A DNA stretch of 64,000 nucleotides from Halocaridina rubra (taxonomy: Eukaryota > Arthropoda > Malacostraca > Decapoda > Atyidae). Positions 20,379 through 32,600 of the stretch are shown here, in pieces. Numbering within the stretch: the first letter of the stretch is position 1; each line of letters begins with the position of its first letter. The notes beneath the pieces are model-generated. The model worked only from the letters and a program-made list of their open reading frames with translations, made no database searches and was not told where the DNA came from. Location of the stretch: assembly GCA_037179515.1 (NCBI GenBank), contig JAXCGZ010005728.1, forward strand, positions 1 to 64,000, read 5' to 3'. The position numbers were made by a program, and so were the translations under genes.

Positions 20379-21102
20379 GTAGTTGAAGCCTCTTCCTACC
20401 AGTGAAGTGAACTTCGCCTCCTCCACTCCATCCCTGTTTTTTGGTGGAAGTTTCTACAAGGAAATATAACCTAAGTATATCTGTTTTCTTTTCTTCCTCT
20501 CTCACGAGAACCAAATTAAACACACATTATTGTGTTTTAGTGAAAACAAGTGACTGTGTGTGTGATATACTCCAAGTAATTTTGCCTGCTCTTCTCTCTC
20601 TTTTATAAGAGTTGGGAAGAAAAGGGAAATAGAAAGTGTTCAGGCTTCCAATTGTTTTTATATCTTTTGTCATAGGTAGTTGAAGCCTCTCCCTACCAGT
20701 GAAGTGAACTTCGCCTCCTCCACTCCATCCCTGACCTGAGGGGGAAGTTTTCACAAGGAAATATAACCTAAGTATATCTGTTTTCTTTTCTTCCTCTCTC
20801 ACGAGAGCCAAAGAGAGAAACAGAAAGATTGCCTTGTTTTGTTGTTTTTTTGTGCTTTTGTGTTCTTTTGTTTAATTGAACACAAATTATTGTGTCCTGA
20901 GCAAAATCTCTGTTTTCACTTCCCTCTCCCACGAGAGTTGGGAAGAAAGATAGAAGACTGTTTAAGTGATTAAGTGTTGTAGTGTTGCAATTAAGTGAAG
21001 TGATCCAACCATAAGGCCCCTATATTTTTAATCAAAATTGATAAACAGTGCAAGTAGCATATACCTAGTGAAATCTGTTATATCCATGACTAGTTGCTAG
21101 TC
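20379..21102 (+). promoter_or_regulatory. Family B 5' leader with two tandem modules, copy 3
   Basis: Two copies of a module starting GTAGTTGAAGCCTC (20379 and about 20676, offset close to 295 bp). Each carries CTCTC/GAGAG inverted repeats, for example CTCTCACGAGAG and CTCTTTTATAAGAG. Immediately before the ORF1 ATG lies GACTAG-TTG-CTAGTC, a 6-bp-stem palindrome, inside a five-codon upstream ORF (ATG at 21086 to TAG). Promoter or translational roles are inferred only. Confidence 0.5.
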
Positions 21103-22609
21103 ATGGCCACAGCTGCTTCTCCTGCTTCCCCCCCAGAGGGGGGAATGGAACTCGACCCCCCTCAAGAGAGGTGGACAGGTGTGGGAAAGAAGAGGCCAAG
21201 GACGGCCTCTGGCAGTAGCCATGAGAGTGCTGCTGCCCAAGTTCCCACCCCAGCCCCAAAGACTGATAGAGAGCCCATATCCAAGTTCAAAGTTGAGGCT
21301 CCATCCACCAAAGAGGCATATGACCTTATCAGAGAGTTGGAAGACCAACTCACCGAGCATGGCTGCAAAATAAAGCCTAATGTACAGGGTGATTTCATTA
21401 TCCACCCATCCTCAGCAGAAGCCGCAGAGAAGATCCGCAGCCTAAACTCACCTCACTTGATAGAGATGAACCCTGCCCCAAAAATAAGAAAATACATCGT
21501 CATTGGCTTCCCTGTTGCTTGGTCAGTTGACCTGCTGACCAAGCAAACGTATATTACGGCTGCCTCACATTGCTCCTCCAAAATAGAGGGCCATACCATC
21601 CCATCAAAGCAAGTTCTGGTCCACATCTGTGGTCCACCCCCTTCGCAAGTAAACCTCGGCATCTGGGGCAAGTTCAACATAAGAGACTACACCCCAGAAC
21701 CCCTGAGATGTTTCCGGTGTCAAAGATTTGGGCACCACAGAAATACTTGCCATTTCCCAGAGAGATGTGGAATCTATAGTGTGAAACATTCCACCGACCG
21801 CTGCCTTAACAAATTCAAGGCCAAAGAAGCAACACTTGCCAAGTGCCCTAACTGCAAAGGGAACCATCACGCATGGAACAACCGCTGCCCAGAAAGGCTG
21901 AAGAGGATTCCTCAAAGAGCCCCTCCCTCTGCCCCTGTCACCAATCACACCACCCCAAACTTCACCCCAGCTCCTCCCCCCACCTCCAATCCTTGGCAAA
22001 TGCCCCATCCTGCCCCACTCACACCTAATTTCCCCACCCAAAACCCACCACACAACACCAACCCAACTCCTAACACACAGATCACACCTCCTACAGCTTC
22101 CACCCCTACACCAACTCCATCCACCCCATCACACAACACTCACACTCCTACCATCCATCCAAACAACACTCACACTCCTACCATCCCCACACGCAACACT
22201 CACACCAACACCTCAACCTCATGCAACACTCAAACACACAATACAGTCACACGCAACACTCAGAACACTCAGACCACACACACCCACTCACCACACTATG
22301 TCCCGGGACCGTAGACTAAGATTCCATACCCCCACACCTAAACAGCCTATCCACACACCTTCGTCTGCCTCCTCTTCCAAGCAGCAAACCCTCTTCACAG
22401 TAAACGAGCTCACCAACCTTCTCATTCAAGCCATAAAGGAAGCCGTCCGACTCCTCGATACCAGCGCCATCACTCAAGATGCCTACAATCAAGTTGTCGA
22501 AGTAGCCCACTCCGTTGTTGCCAACACCCTCGTCTCCAGAACCCACCAGCAGCCTCAACAACCCACCACTCCTACCACCCCCACCTCCTTAAAATATCAA
22601 GATGTCTAA
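21103..22609 (+). pseudogene. Family B ORF1, gag-like CCHC protein, one frame change
   Basis: The start is the ATG at 21103 (MATAASPASPPEGG). Residues 1-60 are low complexity and basic (GVGKKRPRTASGSS); about 70-190 is a structured region (KEAYDLIRELEDQL, YIVIGFPVAWSVDLL); zinc knuckles follow: CFRCQRFGHHRNTC, CGIYSVKHSTDRC (a Cys lost) and CPNCKGNHHAWNNRC, intact here. A Pro/Thr/Asn/His repeat tract (about 22130-22280, DNA unit near 30 bp) ends this frame at 22314. The conserved C-terminal segment (FTVNELTNLLIQAIKEAVR to YQDV) lies in the +1 frame, 22298-22609, so an indel in the repeat tract probably split the gene. The protein would bind and package element RNA. Confidence 0.82.
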
Positions 22610-25600
22610 TCTCGGGATCCTACACTGGAACGCCCAGGGTCTCAGACACAAGGTACAACATATTGAAGGCATAGCCAAGACTGACAACATTGATGTCATC
22701 ATGGTTCAAGAAACCCTGTGCACAGAGCAATACACTCCAAAAATCTCAGGATACAAAGGATTCTACCAGCACTGGTCTCCAGGGCAGAATAGAGGCAGTG
22801 CCACCTTCATCAGGAAAAACCTATTAGCCAAGGAAATAACCCGACTGGTCTACTGCGGCGAAGATGTCCACGTCCTCGCTGTTAACATCCAACTTCAGGG
22901 CAGCTGCATAGATCTATACAACATTTACAGACCACGGGATGGTAGCTTAGACCTGACTACCCTCTTCGGGCTAGCCAGTAATCGTGACGTGGTAAAAGGA
23001 GGCGACTTCAACACGCACCATCCAAGATTCAGGTATGAGCGCCCTTGTGCTGCAGGCAGACACATCATGAGCCTGCTGGATGACCAAGAAGATGTCTCCC
23101 TTCTCAACAATCATGAGCCAACACATGACAGAGGTGGAACACTGGACCTCACCTTTGTCTCCAATTCCCTAAAGCAGGACGCCACATGGAGAGTTCATCC
23201 CCTGGTCACAAGCGACCACTATGGGATCCATCTCATGCTGCCAATTCCTGAAATATTCCAAATCCATGCTCCTCCCCCTCGATGGAATTTCAAGAAGGCC
23301 AACTGGGGCCGATTCCAGGAGCACCTCAGCAATTGGTTTTCAGCCTACGTACCATCTGAAGACATCGACCAAGCAGAGGCCGAGCTAGTCAATGTCCTGC
23401 AAGCTGCAGCAAACTCCTCCATCCCCCTCTGCAAACCACAACACACCACTCATCGGGACAGATGGTACTACTGTGACAGAGTTAAAGAACTCAATCACCG
23501 GCTCAACGTCATTCGGAAAATGCACAGGAAACGTCGCACTGAAGACTCCTACCGCACTCTCCAGGCAGTCAAAGAACATGTCCATGAAGAGACTCGCAAC
23601 ATAAAGAGGAAAAAATGGCTAGAGTGGTGTTCCACCGTAGATGCTCACACCTCTGTGGGCCAGATGTGGAGGAGCATTAACTCCTTTGCTAAAGGAAAAC
23701 CTCCTATAATCACCCCTTACACTGATCCTAGCAGGGCAGCAGAAGAACTCTCCATCAAATTCGCGGATAGAGCAAGCTCCAACAAGCTCCCCATCACCAC
23801 CAGAACAACTCTTCAGGATCTCACCACTGCAAGATGGGAAGAAATAGAAGAGGCCATCAACAGTGAAGACGAAACAGATGCTCCATTCTCTCTGACTGAG
23901 CTACTAAGAGTAAGCAAAAGCTCTAAGAACACAGCCCCAGGTGCCGATAGAATCACATACACAATGATTCAAAATATGGGGCCCCAAGGGGAGCTAAGCT
24001 CTACTCTCTCTGATCAGTTCGACATACACACGAAGAATCAGACCAGCCTCAAGGAACAGAGTAGACATTCAGCCCATCCCAAAACCACAGGACCCTGACA
24101 ACCCTTGCCCCATCTCCCTCCTAAGCTGCCTGAGCAAGATGGCAGAAAAGATGGTACTTAACAGAGTCCACTGGAAATGCCCACCCTTCCCAGAAAACAT
24201 GTTTGCCTACCAAACAGGATTAGGCACCTCAGAATGCATAGCCTCCATGCTATCATTTATCAACAACTGCCGTGGTTACATAATTTTTCTAGACCTAGAG
24301 AAGGCCTTTCAACTAGCCAATGTGCCGGCAATACTCTCAGCTCTCGCATCAAAGCAGATCAAAGGCAACCTTCTCTTATGGATCAAGCAGAGTCTACAAA
24401 ACTGTAGTGCACGAGTCAAAGTAGATGGGCACTACTCTACCTACAAAAACCACGAAAATGGGACCCCCCAAGGTGGATTCCTTAGCCCCTTCCTCTTTAA
24501 TTGTCTCATGGAAAAACTCATGGCCATCGCACTACAACATGGAGCCAAGCTCTTCAACTATGCGGATGACTTTGCCCTTGTCACAACAGGAGACAGAAGC
24601 TCTAACAAGACACAGTGCTGCTTCACCAAGATTCACCAAGCCTCCATCTCCCTTGGAGTCAAAATCAATGCCCAAAAAACCAAGGCCCTTCCCATCCACC
24701 AGTGGAGACCAGACACTAATCTGGTCATAGGTAATGAGCCTGTGGACTGGGTTACCAAACACCAATACCTGGGTGTAATCATCGACCACAGACTAACCTT
24801 TGGACCAGAAATTCAACACTTGCGCGACAGGTGCAGCCAGCGACAAGCGGTCCTTCGTCGGATGTCAGGCCTCTACGATGGTGCATCATTTAATGTCCTC
24901 AGAACCTTCTATGTACAAGTCATGTGCAGCCTCATAGACTATGCTTGTCCCACACTCTGGCTGCTAACAGACCAACAGTGGGACAAGATAGAGGTAATTC
25001 AAAACAACGCCATACGTACCATGCTAGGAGCCCCCATGTGGACCAAGAGAGAAAACATCCAGATGGAATCGGGACTCATTAAACTCAAACTCAGATCTCA
25101 GCAAAGACTGACCCTCCTTGTGGCCAAAACCACCACTGCCCAACATAAATGCCTAGCTAGCACAAATCTCCATCTAGCCCTCAATCTCCACCCCAACCAC
25201 CATCCTAGAATCTGGGCAGCCAAGGTCTGCGATAGCCTGCAAGCACTGCCAGTCAGGGAGAGCATCCTAGCCAAGATACAAGACACACCGCTTCATGAAG
25301 ACAGATGCCCACCCCCATGGAATGACCAACCACTCGACATAGAGATTGAGCTCCCTGACAACCACAAAAGCTTGGTAAACCCGCTTGTCCTTAAAAACAT
25401 ATACATGGACAAAATTCAGAGCTGGAGCAGGCCAAACTCTCAAGTCTATTACACCGACGGTTCAGTAAATCAAGAAACTGGAGCCTCAGCCATCGCCTTC
25501 ACCACTGGAAACCACGTCCTATCCTGGAGACTGTCAAATTCCTGCTCATCGCTCCAGACTGAGCTTGTTGCCATAGCCAACGCCCTCGACTTCTTCATCC

Positions 25601-26304
25601 AGCAAGGAGCTGACCATGCCCTAATTCTCTCTGACTCCAAAGGCGCCTTACAGGCCATCAAGAAGCCACACCTCAGAGACAATGTACGCATCATCACCAC
25701 CATCCTCAGCCACTACCACAGGACAACCAGCCTTGGAAAAGCCATTACCCTTGCCTGGATTCCCAGCCACGTCGGCATCAAGGGAAATGAGGAAGCGGAT
25801 CAAGCCGCCAAACAAGCCACTCTCAGAGCAGAAATCCAGATATCTCTGTCCCCTGGGATGCAACAGATAAAAAATAAAGCCACCAAGTCACTCCTTAACA
25901 CCTTAATAACTAAACGCAACCTGTGCACAGACATTGGCTCCCCCTCCACCTGGTGGTACAAAGCCACCACTGATCTTCAGCGTATCACCCTGCCTAAGAG
26001 CCTTCTACGAAGCACTGAGCTCAATGTGTACCGTCTGAGACTCGGGTACAAGTGCACCTGGCAATTAGTGCAGGATATCATCAGGGAATGCACCTTTTGC
26101 CAGGTAGCCTCACCACATCCACTGCTACATTACATTCTGGAATGTGATTCTTTTTCAGAAATTCGACGGAAAACTGGCGCCCCCGCAACATCTAGCGAAG
26201 ACCCAAATGCCCTTCATGTTGCTAGCTCCATCATCAGACTAGCAACAAATAACTACATGAACAGTCTACTAAATATTTTCAGACAATACCCTCCACCAAG
26301 ATAA
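22602..26304 (+). pseudogene. Family B ORF2: endonuclease, RT, RNase H, intact but for one frameshift
   Basis: The ATG at 22602 overlaps the ORF1 stop (ATGTCTAA, 8 nt). AP-endonuclease, residues 1-220: LHWNAQGLRHK, MVQETLC, GGDFNTHHP, SDHYGIH. After a linker, RT begins near 23900 (APGADRITY). A single extra base at about 23996 moves the rest to the next frame: PISLLSCLSKMAEKM, FLDLEKAFQLANVP (motif A), GTPQGGFLSPFLF (motif B), NYADDFALV (motif C, about 24560). RNase H (about 25445-25830) keeps DGS, ELVAIANAL, SDSKGAL and HVGIKGNEEAD. The C-terminal CTFCQVASPHPLLHY cluster ends at 26304. About 1230 codons in total, a normal size for I/Jockey-type ORF2. Best template for classifying the family. 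Confidence 0.9.
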
Positions 26305-26612
26305 CCATGCAATAACTCTCTCTTACCCCCATAACAGGAATTCATTTAAATTGTTTGATGTAAACTAATAATTCACAACTGAATACTTATGCTCTCTGAT
26401 ATCTTTACAGTTTTGCACAACCTCACCTGCGGGCCAATTAGGAAAGTCCGATCACCAACAATAACAAGATTTCACCCCACCTCCTCACCAACAGGAAGCC
26501 CATTCGCGCGCAAGAGCGAATACCACATACATTCCAAAAATCTCACCCCACCTGCGGGCCACAAGGGAAGGTCTGCTCACCCTCAAGGGTTAACATCCAA
26601 GGAAAAAAAAAA
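26305..26612 (+). repeat. Family B 3' UTR tandem units, copy 3
   Basis: Repeated CTCACCTGCGGGCC, TTTCACCCCACCTCC and CTCACCCCACCTGCGGGCC blocks about 70 bp apart, ending in an A-run at 26603-26612. Confidence 0.65.
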
Positions 26613-26663
26613 GTACTGTCATTACACCAGGAAGTCAGTCTTTGTTGTGTGAAATATGAATAA

Positions 26664-26866
26664 AATTCAAAAAATTATTTACATAATAGGCAATTACATC
26701 GAATGGAGTTTGTTGGCATGCTAACAAGCTTGCCCCACAACTATAAAAAAAAAAAAAATCTTCAAAACAGGCAATAATGACAATGAAAATTACAATAATA
26801 TTGAAAATCCTAATAATAATACACAATATGACAATTGGTCATTTCACTGACTATTTTATCTCAGTT
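26664..26866 (+). repeat. D segment of family F, left of the family B insertion, with target duplication
   Basis: Matches 17559-17760 along its length (ACATAATAGGCAATTACATC, GGCAATAATGACAATGAAA, ACACAATATGA, TTGGTCATTTCA). Its last nine bases, ATCTCAGTT (26858-26866), are repeated at 33551-33559 after the family B copy. The E segment that should follow is found at 33560. Confidence 0.75.
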
Positions 26867-28221
26867 TTACAGTCCAGTTCCAGCTCCAGTAGCGATTGGG
26901 CCTCTCCTCTTTCCCTCTGTCAGCAGACAACAGTTCAAGCCGACTCCACCCAGTAATTGAGGCCGACTCCGCCCATCAGATTAACTCTCCACAACAGTCT
27001 GGTTCAAGCTCCAGTAGTGATAGGACCTCCATCATCCTCTCTGCCAGCAGTTGAAGCCGACCAAGTTTCTACAAAAACAGCCTAAGTATCTCTATTCACT
27101 TTCTTTCTCTTCCACAAGAGCCAAAGAAATAACAGAAAGACAGTTTTTTTTATTCCGTTTTTGTTTCCTTCTCTGCTTTAGTGAAAAAAGTGACTGTGTG
27201 CCTTCTACAAGCATAAATATTTCTGCATGCTCTTCTCTCTCTTTTATAAGAGTTGGGAAGAGAAAGAGAAATAGAAAGCGTTCAGATTTCTACATTGTTT
27301 TAATATCTTTTGCTATAGGTAGTTGAAGCCTCTTCCTACCAGTGAAGTGATTTCCTCCTCCTCCACTACTTCCCTGATCTGAAGTGGAAGTTTCTACAAA
27401 GAAAAAAAAAACGAACCTAAGTATCTCTGTTTTCTTTTCTTCCTCTATCACGAGGGCCAGAGAAAGAAACAGAAAGATTTTTTGTTTTGTTTTTGTGTTC
27501 CCTTTTTTGTTCTAGAAAACAAGTGAATGTGTGTGTTCTATAACCCTAAATATTTTTGCCTGCTCTTCTCTCTCCTTTAGAAGAGTTGGGAAGAGAAAGG
27601 GAAATAGAAAGTGTTCCAGTTTCTATCTCTTTTGCGATAGGTAGTTAAAGCCTCTTCCTACCAGTGAAGTGAATTTCTCATCCTCCACTACTTCCGTGAT
27701 CTGAGGCGGAAGTTTCTACAAGGAAAAAAACGAACCTAGGTATCTGTTTTCTTTTCTTCCTCTCTCACGAGAGCCAGAGAGAGAAACCAAAAAGATTGCC
27801 TTTGTTTTGTTTTGTTTTTTGTGCTTTTGTGTTGTTTTGGTTTAGTTGAACACACATTATTGTGTGCTCCATAATTCCATTGTGTTCAAATTTTGATTTT
27901 GCATTTATATTCTGTTTGCTTTTCCCTCTCTTAAGAGAGCTGTGAAGAGAAATAAAAAGACCACTTGGTACTGAGCATACTTTGTGGTGTGTCTCATAAC
28001 CAAGGTGATCCATTGCATATTTCCTGTTTGCATTCCCCTCTCTCACGAGAGTTGGGAAGAAAGATAGAAGACTGCTTTAGTGATAAAGTGTTGTAGTGTT
28101 CCAATTAACTGAAGTGATCCACCTCAAAGCCCCTATATTTTATTAAACAAAATTGACAAACAGTGCAAGTGACATAATATACTTAGTGAACTCTGTGGAT
28201 ATCCTTGACTAGTTGCTAGTC
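26867..28221 (+). promoter_or_regulatory. Family B 5' leader with partial plus two full modules, copy 4
   Basis: Starts near GTTCCAGCTCCAGTAGCGAT, and a second version of that block lies near 27002. Modules starting GGTAGTTGAAGCC and GGTAGTTAAAGCC are at about 27318 and 27640 (offset 322 bp). Inverted repeats include CTCTTTTATAAGAG and CTCTCTTAAGAGAG. GACTAG-TTG-CTAGTC again sits just before the ORF1 ATG. Module count differs from copies 1 and 3. Confidence 0.5.
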
Positions 28222-29694
28222 ATGGCCTCTACCGCTTCTCCTGCTCCCCCCAGAGGGGAGAATGGAACTCGACCCCCCTCAAGAGGGGTGGACAGTTGTG
28301 GGAAAGAAGAGGCCAAGGACGGCCTCTGGCAGCAGCCAGGAGAGTGCTGCTGCCCCAGTTCCCCCCCCCAGACCCGAAGACCGATAGCGAACCTATATCA
28401 AATTTTAAAGTCCAGACTCCTTCCACCAAAGAGGCATATAACCTAATTAGAGAGTTGGAAGACCAGCTCACCGAGTTTGGCTGCAAAATTAGGCCTAATG
28501 TACAGGGTGAATTTATCATCCACCCATCCTCAGTAGAAATCACAGAGAACATCCGCAGCCTCAATTCACCTTTGCCCAAAAAATTAGGAAATATATATTC
28601 CCTGTTGCTTGGTCAGTTGACCTGCTAACCAAGCAAACTTATATTACTGCTGCCTCACGTTGCTCCTCCAAAATAGAGTGCCAAACCGTCTCCTATAAAC
28701 AAGTTCTGGTCCACATCTGTTGTCCACCTCCTTCGCAAGTAAACCTCGGCATCTTGGGCAAATTCAACTTAAGAGACTACACTCCTGAACCACTGAGATG
28801 TTTCCGGTGTCAAAGATTTGGGCACCATAGAAATACTTGCCATCTCCGAGAGAGATGTGCAATCTGCAGTGGGAAACATTCCACTGACAGCTGCCTCAAC
28901 AAATTCCAGGCAAAAGAAGCAACAGTTGCCAAGTGCCCAAACTGTTAGGGAAACCATCACGAATGGAACAACCGCTGCCCAGAAAGGCTGAAGAGGATTC
29001 CTCAAAGAGACCCTCCCTCTGCCCCTGCCACCAATCACACCACCTCCAACCTCCCCCAACTCCTCCCCCACCTCCAATCCTTGGCAAAGGCCCCTTCCTG
29101 CCCCACTCAGACCCAACCTCCCCACCCAACACCCACCACACAACACTAACCCAGCTCCTAACACACAGATTACACTTCCTACAGTTCCCATCCCTACACC
29201 AACTCCATCCACCCCATCACACAACACTCACACTCCTACCATCCCCCCAAACAACACTCACACTCCCACCATCCCCTCACACAACACTCACACCAACACT
29301 ATCACCCCATGCAACACTCAAACACGCAATACAGTCACATGCAACACTCAGACCACACACACACACACCCGCTCACCATACCAGGTCCCGGGACTCCAGA
29401 CTTAAATCCCATATTCCAACACCTCAACAGTCTATCCAGACACCTTCCTCTGCCTTCTCTTCCCAACTACAAACCCTCTTCACAGTAAATGAGCTCACCA
29501 ACATTGTTACTCAAGCCATGCAGGCAGCCGTCTGACTCCTCAAAACCGAAGCCTCTCCTCAATATGCCTACAATCAAGTCATAGAATTAGCCTATTCCAT
29601 CGTCGCCCAAGCCCTCGTCTCCAGAACCCACCACCAGCCACAACAAACCACCACTCCTACCACCTCCACCTCCTTAAAATATCAAGATGTCTAA
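28222..29694 (+). pseudogene. Family B ORF1, broken copy 4
   Basis: ATG at 28222 (MASTASPAPP), then an early frame change. The structured region is recognisable in the frame from about 28296 (KEAYNLIRELEDQLTEFGC). Knuckles CFRCQRFGHHRNTC and CAICSGKHSTDSC are intact; the third is cut after CPNC by TAG at 28946-28948, exactly as in copy 1. From there the -1 frame is open from 28933 to 29535 through the Pro/Thr-rich tract into the conserved FTVNELTNIVTQAMQAAV segment, where TGA replaces an Arg codon. The family stop falls in ATGTCTAA at 29687-29694. Confidence 0.78.
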
Positions 29695-32600
29695 TCTCGG
29701 GATCCTACACTGGAACGCCCATGGTCTCAGACACAAGGTACAGCATCTTGAAGGCATTGCCAAGGCTGACAACATAGATGTCATCATGGTTCAAGAAACC
29801 CTGTGCACAGAGCAAAACACTCCTAAAATCTCAGGATACAAAGGATTCTACCAGCACTAGTCTCCAGGGGAGAACAGAGGCAGCGCCACCTTCATCAAGA
29901 AAAACCTGTTAGCAAAGGAAATAACCCGACCAGTCTTCTGCGGCGAAGATGTCCACGTCCTCACTGTTATCATCAAACTTCAAGGCAGCTGCATAGATCT
30001 GTACAACGTTTACAGACAACACGATGGTGGCTTAGACCTGACTACCCTCTTTGGGCTAGCCAGTCATCGTGACTTGGTAATAGGAGGTGACTTCAACAGT
30101 CATCACCCAAGATTCAGGTATGACCACCCCTTTGCTGCAGGCAGACACATCATAAGCCTGCTGGACAACCAAGAAGATGTCTCCCTTCTCAACAATCATG
30201 AGCCAACTCATGACAGAGGTGGAATACTGGAAATCGCCTTTGTCTCCAACTCACTAAGGCAAGATGCCACATGGAGAGTTCATCCCCTGGTCACAAGCGA
30301 CCACTACAGGATCCATCTCACACTGCCAATTGATTCCAGGAGCACCTCAGCAATTGGTTTTCAGCTTAAACACCATCCGAAGACATCGACCAAGCAGAGG
30401 CCGAACTATCAAATGCCCTGCAAGCTGCAGCAAGCTCCTCCATCCCTCTCTATAAACCACAACACACCACTCATCAAGACAGATGGTACAACTGTGACAG
30501 AGTTAAAGAACTCAATCATCAGCTCAACATCATCCGGAAAATGCACCGGCAACGTCGCACTGAAGACTCCTACAGCACTCTCCAGGCAGCTAAAGAACAT
30601 GTCTATGAAGAAACACGCAACATTAAGAGGAAAAAATGGCTAGAGTGGTGTTCCACCGTAGATGCTCACACCTCTGTGGGCCAGATGTGGAGGAGCATTA
30701 CCTCCTTTGCTAAAGATAAACCTCCTAAAATGATCCCCCATATGGATCCTAGCAGGGCAATAGAAAAAATCTCCGTCAAATTTGCAGATAGAGCAAGCTC
30801 CAACCAGCTCCCCATAGCCACCAGAACAACTCTTCAGGACCTCACCACTGCAAGATAGGAAGAAATAGAAGAGGTCATCTACACTGAAGACGAAACAGAT
30901 GCCCCCTTCTCTCTGACTGGGCTACTAAGAGAAAGCAAACACTCTAAGAACACAGCCCCAGGTGCTGATAGAATCACATACACAATGATTCAAAATATGG
31001 GGCCCCAAGGGGAGCTTGCTCTACTCTCTCTGATCAATTCAACATACACATGAAAAATCAGACCAGCCTCATGGAACAGATAACAGACATTCAGCCCATC
31101 CCAAAACCACAGGACCATGACAACCCTTGCCCCATCTCCTCCTAAGCTGCCTGAGCAAGACGGCAGAAAAGATGGTACTTAACAGAGTCCGCTGGAAATG
31201 CCCACCCTTCCCAGAAAACATGTTTGCCTATCAGCCTGGCTTAGGCATCTCAGAATTCATAGCCTCCATGCTATCATATATCAACAACTGCTGTGGATAC
31301 ATCTTTTTTCTAGACCTAGAGAGGGCCTTTGAAATAGCCAATGTGCCAGATATACTCTCAGCTCTCATTGCAAAGTAGATCAAAGGTAACTTTCTCTCAT
31401 CGATCAAGCAGAGTCTACAAAACCGTAGTGCATGAGACAAAGTAGAAGGGCACTACTCCACCTACAAAAACCACGAAAATGGAACCCCCCCAAGGTGGAA
31501 TCCTTAGCCCCTTCCTCTTTAATTGTCTCATGGTAAAACTCATGGACATCACACTACCTGATGGAGCCAAACTCTTCAATTATGCGGATGACTTTGCCCT
31601 CGTCATAATAAGCGACAGAAGCTCCAACAACACACAGCGCTGCCTCACCAAGATTCACCAAGCCTCCATCTCCCTCAGAGTTAAAATCAATGCCCACAAA
31701 ACCAAGGCCCTTCCCATCCACCAGTGGAGACCAAACACTAATCTGGTCATAGTTAGTGAGCCTGTGGACTGGGTTATGTAGCACCAATACCTGGGTGTAA
31801 TCATCGACGGCAAACTAACATTTGGACCTGAAATTCAACACTTTCACAACAAATGCAGCCAGCGACAAGCGGTCCTTTGTTGAATGTCGGGCCTCTACGA
31901 TGGTGCATCATTTAATGTCCTCAGAAGATTCTATGTACAAGCCATACACAGCCTCATAGACTATGCTTGTCCCACACTCTGGACCAAGAGAGAAAACATC
32001 CAAATGGGATCGGGACTTATGTTACTCAAACTCAGAGCTCAGCAAAGACTGACCCTCTTTGAGGCCAAAACCACCACTGCCCAACATAAATGCCTCGCTA
32101 GCACAATCTCCATCTAGCCCTCAATCGCCACCCCAACCACCATCCTAGAACCTGGGCAGCCAAGGTCTGTGCTAGCCTGCAAGCACTGCCAGTCAGGGAG
32201 AACATCCTAGCCAAGATACAGGACACTCTGCTTCCTGAATACCGATGCCCACCCCCATGGAATGACCAACCACACGACATAAATATCGAGCTCCCTGACA
32301 ACCCCAAAAGCTTGGTAAACCCGCTTGTCCTTCAAAACATATACAAGGACAAAATTCAGAGCTGGAGCAGGCCGACTCTCAAGTCTTCTACACTGACGGT
32401 TAAGTAAATCCAGAAACTGGAAACCACAGGAAACCACGTCCTATTCTGGAGACTGTCAAACTCCTGCTCATCGCTCCAGACTGAGCATGTTGCCATAGCC
32501 AACGCCCGTGACTTCTTCATCCAGCAAGGAGCTGACCATGCCCTAATTCTCTCTGATTCTAAAGGCGCCTTACAGGCCATCAAGAAGCCACTCCTCAGAG

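Larger units (their letters stand above)
20379..26612 (+). mobile_element. Family B copy 3, most intact copy, 5' shortened leader
   Basis: Leader (20379-21102), ORF1 (21103-22609), ORF2 (22602-26304) and 3' UTR (26305-26612) are all present. ORF2 is open apart from one inserted base near 23996. The leader starts at a module boundary (GTAGTTGAAGCC), about 450 bp shorter than in copy 4. No target duplication was recognised. Confidence 0.9.

Noticed and set aside
20380..20960. Regularly spaced short palindromes suggestive of a CRISPR array
   Set aside because: Spacing and spacers are not unique, the setting is a eukaryotic retrotransposon leader, and there are no cas genes.
21604..22053. 149-codon minus-strand frame, with a twin at 13271-13720 on the plus strand
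   Set aside because: Both lie antisense to family B ORF1 over its knuckles and Pro-rich tract; they are shadows of that gene's codon bias.
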